Shown: positions 53,343-59,757 of the stretch, one piece after another
Numbering within the stretch: the stretch's first letter is position 1
Layout of the letters: each line of letters starts with the position of its first letter
Assembly (NCBI RefSeq): GCF_029909975.1
Contig: NZ_CP094516.1
Coordinates: 6,612,501-6,676,500, forward strand
DNA length: 64,000 nucleotides
Source: Bradyrhizobium sp. ISRA430
Lineage (GTDB): Bacteria; Pseudomonadota; Alphaproteobacteria; Rhizobiales; Xanthobacteraceae
Direction of reading: 5' to 3'
The notes under the pieces: model-generated
Told to the model about the DNA's origin: nothing
The model's database searches: none
The model's input: the letters and a program-made list of their open reading frames with translations, nothing else
Translations under genes and position numbers: made by a program

Positions 53343-54020
53343 ATGAACGTTATTGTTTTTGCATCGCGTAAAGGCGGCTCGGGCAAGAGTACCCTGGCTG
53401 CACATCTCGCCGCGCAGATCAAGGCGACCAAGCCCGTTCTGCTCGTCGACGCCGATCCACAAGGGTCGCTCACGCTGTGGCACAAGCTGCGTGGCACCAA
53501 CGAGCCGCAGATCAAGGCTGCGGTGAACTCCGTCAGCGGCATCGTCTCCGCTGCCAGGCGCGACGGCTATGAATGGGTGTTGATCGACACGCCGCCGAAC
53601 CTGTCGGCCGTCGTCGACGATGCCATCAGGAACGCGACCATGGTGATCATTCCAGCGCGTCCCGGCGTGTTCGACGTCAACGCGGTGCAGGAAACGATCC
53701 AGATGTGCCGCGCGGCGCGCAAGCCCTATGCGGTCGTGCTGAACGGTGCGCCGGCTCGTCGCGACGAGGCCGAAAGCCCGATCGTCACCATCGCGCGCGA
53801 GGCGCTGGCGAAATTCCGTGCGCCGGTGTGGGGCGGCCAGATCACCAACCGTTCCGATCTCTTGATGGCGCTGAGCCACGGCGAAGGCGCGCGGGAATAT
53901 CAGGCCGAGAGCCGCGCGGCTCAGGAAATCGCAAGGCTGTGGGCGGCGATCGAGCGTTCAGTGAAGGCTATTCGCGGCACGGCGTCGGCATCCGGCGCAA
54001 TGCACAAGCAGGCGGCTTAA
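53343..54020 (+). CDS. Orphan ParA-family ATPase
   Basis: A 225-residue deviant-Walker ATPase. The P-loop is 'RKGGSGKSTLAAH' (Lys10 and Lys15 as signature and catalytic lysines), Walker A' is 'LLVDADPQGSLTLW' and Walker B is 'WVLIDTPPNLSAVV'. It is the small ParA/PpfA/MinD-like size without an N-terminal DNA-binding domain, and no parB gene follows, so it probably positions a protein cargo or complex rather than the chromosome. GGAGG precedes ATG 53343. A terminator follows, and two small membrane proteins are encoded downstream on the opposite strand. Confidence 0.88.
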   Translation: MNVIVFASRKGGSGKSTLAAHLAAQIKATKPVLLVDADPQGSLTLWHKLRGTNEPQIKAAVNSVSGIVSAARRDGYEWVLIDTPPNLSAVVDDAIRNATMVIIPARPGVFDVNAVQETIQMCRAARKPYAVVLNGAPARRDEAESPIVTIAREALAKFRAPVWGGQITNRSDLLMALSHGEGAREYQAESRAAQEIARLWAAIERSVKAIRGTASASGAMHKQAA

Positions 54021-54045
54021 TTTCTTTGTTCATTGCTGGCTTACG

Positions 54046-54078
54046 AAAAACGCGCGGGCGAGCCGCGCGTTTTGCGTT
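54046..54078 (+). terminator. Rho-independent terminator after the ParA gene
   Basis: A 10-bp stem AAACGCGCGG/CCGCGCGTTT with a GCGAG loop and a T-rich end 'TTTTGCGTTT', about 27 bases past the stop. Confidence 0.85.
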
Positions 54079-54101
54079 TCGGAAGAGCTGGTAGAAGCGC
54101 C

Positions 54102-54308
54102 TTACGCCACCATCAGCATGTAGAACACGATCACCGGCGACAGGGTCAGGATCACCGACCAGATGCCGACGGCCCAGAGAATGTCCTCGGTGCTAAAGCC
54201 TTGGTCGGCAAAGTCCTGATTGGCCAAGTCTTGGTTGGCCAAGTCCTGGTTGGTAAAGCCTTGCCGTCCGGCGTCGTAATGCGACGCCATATCATTCTGA
54301 CTATTCAC
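54102..54308 (-). CDS. Tail-anchored membrane protein with five-residue repeats
   Basis: A 68-residue protein, start placed at GTG 54308 (ATG 54290 is possible; the frame is open to 54398). After a polar start, residues 18-40 are near-exact five-residue repeats 'TNQDLANQDLANQDFADQGF', mirrored by 15-base repeats in the DNA. A membrane helix then runs to the end ('ILWAVGIWSVILTLSPVIVF'). The helix part resembles the neighbouring 49-residue protein (F...D.L, W.V..L.L.PV..F). Function unknown; the pair may be a small membrane complex. Confidence 0.55.
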   Translation of the reverse strand: MNSQNDMASHYDAGRQGFTNQDLANQDLANQDFADQGFSTEDILWAVGIWSVILTLSPVIVFYMLMVA

Positions 54309-54437
54309 AAACGCCCCCGCGATTTCTTCGCTGATGGGCTTAAGTGATAAGCGTGATGTTTTAAGATCCGGGTCGCAACTCCGCTCGCATTTGAACACAG
54401 GTGCTACCGCGGATTAACCATCCGCGCTCGACCAGCG

Positions 54438-54587
54438 TCAGCCCAGGAGCCAGACGCGGAAGAGCAGCACCGGCATCAGGCCGAGCATCACGGCCCAGAA
54501 GCCGAACGACGATACCACCAGGATTCCCTGCAAGAGATCGGCGGGCGCGAATTGGCGCGCGGCCGTAGGCCGGGTTCGATGTCCCAT
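54438..54587 (-). CDS. 49-residue tail-anchored membrane protein
   Basis: A short gene with a strong ribosome site (AAAGGGGGAAAG) before ATG 54587. The product is 'MGHRTRPTAARQFAPADLLQ' followed by one long helix 'FGFWAVMLGLMPVLLFRVWL'. The FAPADLL start of the helix and WAVMLGLMPVLLF parallel 'FSTEDILWAV' and 'WSVILTLSPVIVF' of the protein at 54102-54308, so I take them for paralogues. It has no named family. Confidence 0.6.
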   Translation of the reverse strand: MGHRTRPTAARQFAPADLLQGILVVSSFGFWAVMLGLMPVLLFRVWLLG

Positions 54588-54705
54588 GGCTTTCCCCCTT
54601 TGGAAGATCTTAGGACGACGATAGGCGCGATTGCGTAAACGAGACGTGGATGCGCTATGCGGCGCCTGCGAAGACGATTGGGGCGGGGTTAACCAAGGAT
54701 GCCGG

Positions 54706-54856
54706 TCTCTCGCTCCCTCTCCCCGTTCTTACGGGGAGAGGGTGGGGTGAGGGGCTCTATCCGCGATCACGGTGAGAGCTGGACTCGCGGAGAGTCCCCC
54801 TCACCCGGATTGCATCTTCGATGCAATCCGGCCTCTCCCCGCGAGCGGGGAGAGGC
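54706..54856. repeat. Composite palindromic repeat, full copy in inverse orientation
   Basis: Modules 'CCCTCTCCCCGTTCTTACGG' and 'CCTCTCCCCGCGAGCGGGGA' at the ends, interior 'CCGCGATCACGGTGAGAGCT' and 'GGACTCGCGGA'. It is the inverted counterpart of 10629-10769, with an extra inner hairpin 'GGATTGCATCTTCGATGCAA'. It ends about 10 bases from the DapA-family stop. Confidence 0.85.
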
Positions 54857-54865
54857 AAGAAGCAG

Positions 54866-55774
54866 CTACGCCGCGACTTTCACGCGTCGCTCGATCTCGC
54901 GATCGAGTGTGGCGGCGAGCTCGCTGCTTACCTCCACCATCGGCAGCCGCACTTCGGGGCTGTCGATCAGGCCGCTGCGCCACAGCCAGTACTTCGCCGG
55001 CGCGGGACTTGGCTCGGCGAACAACAGGCGCGTCAGCTCCTTTACCTCCTGCCAGTGCGCCAGCGCCGCGCTTGAGTTGCCGCGCTTCAGCTCCGTGTAG
55101 ACGGCGGCGAAAGTCGCGGTCTCGATATGGGCGGAGAGCAGGATGCCGCCGTCGGCGCCATCGGTGAGCGCATCGTGATAGTTGGCGTCCTCGCCGGTGA
55201 GCACGCGGAAATTCTTCGGACGATCACGCAGCAGCGCGATCGATTGCTCGCGGCTCGCGCCGCAATCCTTCAGGCCGACGATGTTCGGATGCTCGGCAAG
55301 ACGCAGCAGCGTCTGATTGGTGATGTTGACCGAGGTGCGATAGGGAATGTTGTAGAGCGCGAGCGGCCAGGCGGCGTGATCGGCGAGCGCCTCGAAATGC
55401 GCCAGCATTCCGCGCTGCGACGGCCGCACATAGTAGGGGCTTGCGATCAGGTAGCCGTCGATCGGCCAGTCCGCGGTCTCGTCGAGACGATCCTTGAGCC
55501 GCGACGTGTCGGCACCGGAAAGGCCGAGGCAGATCGGCACTGTGCGGCGGCCGGCTGCCATCTCGTCACGCACGATGGCGACGAGGCGTTCGAGCTCCGC
55601 GTCTCTCAGCGTCATGCCTTCACCGGAGGTCGCACCCAGGATGAAGCCGTCGATGGCTTGCGCGGTGTAGTGCCGTGTCAATCGCCGCAGCGACATCTCG
55701 TCGAGGCGGCCGTCGCGAAACGGTGTCACCAGCGGCAGCCAGAGTCCGTGCAGATGATGTCGTAGACCGGTCAT
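54866..55774 (-). CDS. DapA/NAL-family class I aldolase
   Basis: A 302-residue Schiff-base lyase of the dihydrodipicolinate synthase superfamily. The catalytic lysine is in 'NIVGLKDCGAS', the tyrosine in 'ALYNIPYRTSVN', and the first loop reads 'GATSGEGMTL' where true DapA has a TTGE-type motif. 'PSQRGMLAHFEALADH' and 'GANGGILL'-like 'GADGGILLSAHIE' complete the barrel. It may make dihydrodipicolinate or cleave another pyruvate adduct; the isolated context and altered loop make the latter quite possible. GAAGGAGA precedes ATG 55774. A terminator-like hairpin lies 43 bases upstream. Confidence 0.85.
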   Translation of the reverse strand: MTGLRHHLHGLWLPLVTPFRDGRLDEMSLRRLTRHYTAQAIDGFILGATSGEGMTLRDAELERLVAIVRDEMAAGRRTVPICLGLSGADTSRLKDRLDETADWPIDGYLIASPYYVRPSQRGMLAHFEALADHAAWPLALYNIPYRTSVNITNQTLLRLAEHPNIVGLKDCGASREQSIALLRDRPKNFRVLTGEDANYHDALTDGADGGILLSAHIETATFAAVYTELKRGNSSAALAHWQEVKELTRLLFAEPSPAPAKYWLWRSGLIDSPEVRLPMVEVSSELAATLDREIERRVKVAA

Positions 55775-55816
55775 GTTCCATCTCCTTCAGATTTGACCTG
55801 AGACGGAGGGCACATG

Positions 55817-55948
55817 AAAAAACCCCGTCCAGGTGGCGGGGTTTTCGGGATTGCGACGATGACGAAGCTTTACCTAGCGCGCGCAAATATCCCTGGTCCC
55901 CGGATGGGGGCCTTTTTTCGAGATAGGTGCGCACGACTTCGTGATCAT
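55817..55948 (-). ncRNA. Candidate small RNA or leader transcript upstream of the DapA-family gene
   Basis: On the minus strand, -35 TTGACA (55983-55978), 17 bases, and -10-like CATCAT (55960-55955) precede about 130 bases that end in the hairpin AAAACCCCG/CGGGGTTTT followed by TT (55845-55817). A 24-codon open frame beginning 'MITKSCAPISKK' lies inside, without a ribosome site. It is either a free small RNA or an attenuated leader of the downstream gene. Confidence 0.45.
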
Positions 55949-56013
55949 TGGCAAATGATGCGGGGTATGCCTGGAACTGTCAATACACGCGGAGCGCGAA
56001 GGCCAAAATCGAC

Positions 56014-56150
56014 GAAAAAAAGCCGGACCCGAAGGGCCCGGCTTAGGTATTGGCCACGTGAGGCCGACACAATCACCTTCCAAGAGGGATTACTGAACTC
56101 CCGCGCCACTGGAGGAGGGGGACAAATGCGCAACGCGAAGGCTCAGCGTG
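56014..56150 (-). ncRNA. Candidate small RNA with CCUCCU loop and strong terminator
   Basis: On the minus strand, -35 TTGCTG (56185-56180), 18 bases, and -10 CATAAT (56161-56156) are followed by about 135 bases ending in AAGCCGGGCCC-TTC-GGGTCCGGCTT and seven Ts (56044-56014). Inside are CCCCCTCCTCC, able to pair with ribosome-binding sites, and small hairpins GGGA/TCCC and GGCC/GGCC. No gene fits the segment. Confidence 0.55.
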
Positions 56151-56216
56151 CAAATATTATGGGCTCGCCCCGCGCCCTGCAGCAACCGTTGAGGTCGCAT
56201 GTCAGTCATGCGGAAA

Positions 56217-57149
56217 TCAGGACGGCCAGCGCTGCGCCTTGCTCACCACGAAGTCGCGGAACACCTGCACGCGCGCGACCGTCTTCAACTCCTCGGGATA
56301 GACGAAATACGTGTCGAGTTGGATCGAATCCGATTCGCCGAAGAGCTGCACCAGACGGCTTTGCTCCTCGACGAGGTAATCGGGGAGCGCGGCGATGCCG
56401 AGGCCCTGCTGACAGGCGCGCACGAGCCCTAAGATGTTGTTGACCTTGAAGTAGGCTTCGCGCGGACCGCTGCCATTGCGCCCGGCCTCGATCAGCCAGT
56501 TGCGGTTCTGAAGATGCGCAGCGAAGTTGCCGTCCGAGAGCGTGATGATGCGGTGCGAGTCGAGCTCCTCCAGCGTGCGCGGCGTGCCGAAGCGCTTGAT
56601 GTATTCCGGCGAGCAATACGCGTGGAAGCCCATCGCGAACAGCTTGCGCTGGATGAGGTCGGGTTGCGTCGGCTTGCGGGTGCGGATCGCGACGTCGGCC
56701 TCGCGCATCGACAGGTCCAGCTCCTCGTCGGTGACGATCAGCGAGATACGGATCTCCGGATAGAGCGCGGTGAATTCGCCGAGCCGCGGGATCAGCCAGT
56801 TGATGCCGACGCCGGGCGTGGTGGTGATCTTTAGGTCGCCGCTCGGCCGCTCGCGGCTGTCGGTCAATTTCGCGCGTGCCGCCTGGAGCTGCATGAAGAC
56901 GTCATGCGCGGTGCGGAACAAGAGGTCGCCCTGCTCGGTGAGGATCAGGCCGCGGGCGTGGCGGTGGAACAGCGAGACCGACAGCTCCTGCTCCAGCGCG
57001 CTGACCTGGCGTGAGACCGCCGATTGCGACAGGCCGAGCTGTTCGCCCGCATGCGTGAAGCTGCCCGCCTCCGCCGCCGCGTGAAACACCTTCAGCTTGT
57101 CCCAGTCCATATCCGTGAATCCGTCGCGTGTTCGTGCCATGGTCTTCAT
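56217..57149 (-). CDS. LysR-type transcriptional regulator
   Basis: A 310-residue LTTR. The winged helix spans residues 15-75 ('DKLKVFHAAAEAGSFTHAGE', 'LSQSAVSRQVSALEQELSVS'), then the effector domain begins 'SGDLKITTTPGVGINWLIPR'. It resembles the GcvA/DsdC-like side of the family. Its start codon overlaps the trxB stop (ATGA), so it is translated from the trxB message; a start nine bases later (ATG 57140) is equally possible. The coupling suggests a role linked to redox state, but the target is unknown. Confidence 0.88.
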   Translation of the reverse strand: MKTMARTRDGFTDMDWDKLKVFHAAAEAGSFTHAGEQLGLSQSAVSRQVSALEQELSVSLFHRHARGLILTEQGDLLFRTAHDVFMQLQAARAKLTDSRERPSGDLKITTTPGVGINWLIPRLGEFTALYPEIRISLIVTDEELDLSMREADVAIRTRKPTQPDLIQRKLFAMGFHAYCSPEYIKRFGTPRTLEELDSHRIITLSDGNFAAHLQNRNWLIEAGRNGSGPREAYFKVNNILGLVRACQQGLGIAALPDYLVEEQSRLVQLFGESDSIQLDTYFVYPEELKTVARVQVFRDFVVSKAQRWPS

Positions 57150-58111
57150 TCCGCTGCCGCGCGCTCGCTGGCGCGCAGGGCCAAGAAACGTTCGGCTTCG
57201 AGAGCTGCCATGCAGCCGAGGCCGGCGGCCGTGACGGCCTGGCGATAGGTCTCGTCGGCGACGTCGCCGGCGGCGAACAGGCCGGGCACCGAGGTGGCGG
57301 TCGAGTTCGGGGCGACCTCGACATAGCCCGACGGTTTGAGCTTGACCTGATCCTTCACGAGTTCGGTTGCCGGCGCGTGTCCGATGGCGATGAACACGCC
57401 GTCGGCTTTCAGCTCGGTGAGCTTGCCGGTCTTGACGTTCTTCAGGCGGACGTGGGTGACCTTGCTCGGATTGGTCTCGCCGCGGATTTCGTCGATGACG
57501 CTCTCCCAGACCACCTTGATCTTGGGATGCTTGAACAGGCGCTCCTGAAGGATGCGCTCGGCGCGGAAATGGTCGCGGCGGTGAACGAGGGTGACCTGTG
57601 AGGCGAAATTGGTCAGGAACAGTGCCTCCTCGACCGCGGTGTTGCCGCCGCCGACCACGATCACTTCCTTGCCGCGATAGAAGAAGCCGTCGCAGGTGGC
57701 GCAGGCGGAGACGCCGAACCCCTTGAAGGTTTCCTCCGAGGGGATCCCGAGCCAGCGGGCCTGGGCGCCGGTGGCCAGGATGACGGTGTCGGCGAGATAG
57801 ACATCGCCAGAGTCGCAGGTGAGGCGGAACGGACGCTGCGAAGTCTCCAGCTTGGTCACCAGATCGGTCTTGATCTGGGTGCCCATGTGCAGCGCCTGCT
57901 TCTCCATCTGCTCCATCAGCCAGGGGCCCTGGATCACGTCGGCGAAGCCGGGATAGTTCTCCACGTCGGTGGTGATGGTGAGCTGGCCGCCCGGCTGGAT
58001 CCCCTGGATCAGGATCGGCTCGAGCATCGCGCGCGCGGCATAGATCGCCGCCGTGTAGCCGGCGGGGCCGGAGCCGATGATGACGACCTTTGCATGGACG
58101 GGAGTTGGCAT
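57146..58111 (-). CDS. trxB: Thioredoxin reductase TrxB
   Basis: A 321-residue low-molecular-weight flavoprotein that passes electrons from NADPH to thioredoxin. FAD loop 'VVIIGSGPAGYTAAIYAAR' (9-27), redox-active disulfide Cys137/Cys140 in 'SACATCDGFF', NADPH loop 'VIVVGGGNTAVEEALFL' and the C-terminal FAD motif 'VPGLFAAGDVADETYRQAV' are all present. ATG 58111 is used ('MPTPVHAKVV'); the upstream frame is not conserved. It shares a 268-base divergent promoter region with the Lrp-type gene and is co-transcribed with the LysR gene downstream. Confidence 0.95.
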   Translation of the reverse strand: MPTPVHAKVVIIGSGPAGYTAAIYAARAMLEPILIQGIQPGGQLTITTDVENYPGFADVIQGPWLMEQMEKQALHMGTQIKTDLVTKLETSQRPFRLTCDSGDVYLADTVILATGAQARWLGIPSEETFKGFGVSACATCDGFFYRGKEVIVVGGGNTAVEEALFLTNFASQVTLVHRRDHFRAERILQERLFKHPKIKVVWESVIDEIRGETNPSKVTHVRLKNVKTGKLTELKADGVFIAIGHAPATELVKDQVKLKPSGYVEVAPNSTATSVPGLFAAGDVADETYRQAVTAAGLGCMAALEAERFLALRASERAAAE

Positions 58112-58221
58112 TTTCTTGGGACGCCTTTCTCGGGGGAATCGCAGCGCGGGCGCGGAACGTGCCAAGGAAGGCTTGCGGAGGCGCTGGAATATCAGAGCTA
58201 ATCTAAGCCTTCTGGTGAGCT

Positions 58222-58304
58222 ATGCAAGAATTGCATTCCCTCTCGGCGGATTTTTCCAACAAGGAACAAAAGTCGATTGCGCTGCACGCGCAATAAAATT
58301 GCGC
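58222..58304. promoter_or_regulatory. Two palindromes between trxB and the Lrp-type gene
   Basis: ATGCAA-GAA-TTGCAT (58222-58236) and GCGCAAT-AAA-ATTGCGC (58288-58304) are perfect dyads with 3-base centres, sharing GCAA/TTGC arms. Their centres are about 67 bases apart. Lrp/AsnC proteins bind such A/T-centred dyads, so autoregulation and control of trxB are plausible. Confidence 0.5.
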
Positions 58305-58379
58305 ACCCGGTGCGGACTCGGCTATGAGGATTGCGACAGACCCATCCGATATCGCCGCAAGGCCAGGAGTTCCAATCAC

Positions 58380-58859
58380 GTGTCGCGGAACCTAGACGAG
58401 ATCGATCTCAAAATTCTCGCCGAGATCCAGGCCGACGGTCGAATCACCAATGTCGAGCTGGCCAAGCGCGTCGGGATTTCGCCGCCGCCCTGCCTGCGCC
58501 GCGTCCGCGCGCTGGAGGAGGAGGGCTATATCCACGGCTACCGCGGCCTGCTCGATGCGCGAAAGCTCGGCTTCGATGTCACGGTATTCGCCGCGGTGCA
58601 TCTCTCCAGCCAGGCCGAGGCCGACTTAAGGGCGTTCGAGGAGTTCGTCCGCGCCGAGCCCCTGGTGCGGGAGTGCTGGATGCTGTCGGGCGAGGTCGAC
58701 TTCATCCTCAAATGCGTCGCGCCCGACATGGCGACCTTCCAGGATTTCGTCACACATCTCACCGCGGCTCCCCACGTGCGCAACGTGCGGACCTCGCTTG
58801 TGCTGCACAATTCGAAATACGAAGCCGCCGTGCCGCTCGATGTGAGGGGGCGGCGTTAA
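58380..58859 (+). CDS. Lrp/AsnC-family regulator
   Basis: A 159-residue feast/famine regulator. The helix-turn-helix is at residues 8-50 ('LDEIDLKILAEIQADGRITN', 'ELAKRVGISPPPCLRRVRAL'), followed by the RAM effector domain ('FAAVHLSSQAEADLRAFEEF', 'MLSGEVDFILKCVAPDMATF'). The start is GTG 58380 with AGGAG nine bases upstream; the longer frame lacks conserved sequence. It is divergent from trxB, with palindromes in the shared region. The effector is likely an amino acid. Confidence 0.9.
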   Translation: MSRNLDEIDLKILAEIQADGRITNVELAKRVGISPPPCLRRVRALEEEGYIHGYRGLLDARKLGFDVTVFAAVHLSSQAEADLRAFEEFVRAEPLVRECWMLSGEVDFILKCVAPDMATFQDFVTHLTAAPHVRNVRTSLVLHNSKYEAAVPLDVRGRR

Positions 58860-58892
58860 GCCCATCCTTGGTGACGAGTCATCCATCTTCTC

Positions 58893-58973
58893 CGTCATTG
58901 CGAGCGAAGCGAAGCAATCCAGACTGTCGCCGCGGGAAGATTCTGGATTGCTTCGCTGCGCTCGCAATGACGG
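58893..58973. repeat. Palindromic repeat (CGTCATTGCGAGCG type), copy 2
   Basis: 'CGTCATTGCGAGCGAAGCGA' pairs with 'CTTCGCTGCGCTCGCAATGA'; inner arms 'AGCAATCCAGA' and 'TCTGGATTGCT'. It closely matches 12898-12979. Confidence 0.9.
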
Positions 58974-59019
58974 GTGGTGAGCCTGCGAGCCCACCTTCCG
59001 CGCCAAACAACACGCCGAA

Positions 59020-59047
59020 ACAAAAAGGCCGCGCGAGGCGCGGCCTT
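59020..59047 (-). terminator. Rho-independent terminator after greA
   Basis: On the minus strand, stem AAGGCCGCGC/GCGCGGCCTT with a CTC loop, then TTTGTTT, about 29 bases past the greA stop. Confidence 0.93.
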
Positions 59048-59075
59048 TTCAAAACATTGTCAGATGTGGCGCTGA

Positions 59076-59549
59076 CTACCGCCACTCCACCTTGGTGATC
59101 TCATAGGCCTTGGCGCCGCCGGGCGTGTTGACCTCGACGGAGGCGCCCTTCTTCTTGCCGATCAGCGCGCGCGCGAGCGGCGAGGTGATGGAGATGCGGC
59201 CCTTCTTGGCGTCGGCCTCGACCTCGCCGACGATCTGCCACACCGTCTTCTTCTCGGTGTCCTCGTCGATCAGCGTCACGGTGGCGCCGAACTTGATGGT
59301 GTCACCGGATAGCTTGGTGATGTCGATGATGTCGGCGCGCGCGAGCTTGTCCTCAAGTTCGGCGATGCGGCCCTCATTGTGGGACTGCTCTTCCTTCGCG
59401 GCATGATATTCCGCGTTTTCCGACAGGTCTCCGTGCGAGCGCGCCTCCGCGATATGCTCGATGATCCGCGGACGGTCCACGGACTGGCGCTGCTTCAATT
59501 CTTCCCCGAGCGCGGTAAAACCGGCCAGAGTCATCGGAACCTTTTCCAT
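59076..59549 (-). CDS. greA: Transcription elongation factor GreA
   Basis: A 157-residue factor that rescues backtracked RNA polymerase by stimulating transcript cleavage. The N-terminal coiled coil carries the acidic tip '[20 protein letters not shown]', whose Asp/Glu pair enters the polymerase channel; the C-terminal FKBP-like domain starts '[18 protein letters not shown]' and ends '[16 protein letters not shown]'. ATG 59549 ('[20 protein letters not shown]') is the family start. It lies downstream of carB on the same strand, but about 200 bases and a hairpin separate them. Confidence 0.96.
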   Translation of the reverse strand: MEKVPMTLAGFTALGEELKQRQSVDRPRIIEHIAEARSHGDLSENAEYHAAKEEQSHNEGRIAELEDKLARADIIDITKLSGDTIKFGATVTLIDEDTEKKTVWQIVGEVEADAKKGRISITSPLARALIGKKKGASVEVNTPGGAKAYEITKVEWR

Positions 59550-59683
59550 CGCTTCTCTCGTTCTCCGGTCGCGGGTCCCCAAAAAGAAAGGGCGCCGCGA
59601 CCATGATTCGTCTCTGTTTCCGGAGGCGGAACACGCGGCCACCGGAACGTTATGTGGGTCTGGCGCCGGAACAGAACAACCAC

Positions 59684-59708
59684 ATGGCCGGACAGTTCCT
59701 CCGGCCAT
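59684..59708 (-). terminator. Hairpin after carB, possible weak terminator
   Basis: On the minus strand, a perfect 9-bp stem ATGGCCGGA/TCCGGCCAT with a 7-base loop is followed by GTGGTTGTTCTGTT. The T tract is broken, so termination may be partial and let transcription pass into greA. Confidence 0.55.
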
Positions 59709-59757
59709 TGTAGCTTCATTGCCAATCACTTAGCGAAAGGCTGGCCTCCGCCAACGA

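Noticed and set aside
55874..55948. Leader peptide for attenuation of the DapA-family gene
   Set aside because: The 24-codon frame has no ribosome site and no run of lysine or other diagnostic codons, so it is not called as a gene.
56126..56443. A plus-strand frame beginning after GGAGGAGGGGGACAA
   Set aside because: The purine run is the complement of the CCUCCU segment of the small-RNA candidate, and the frame soon runs antisense through the LysR gene with no conserved content.
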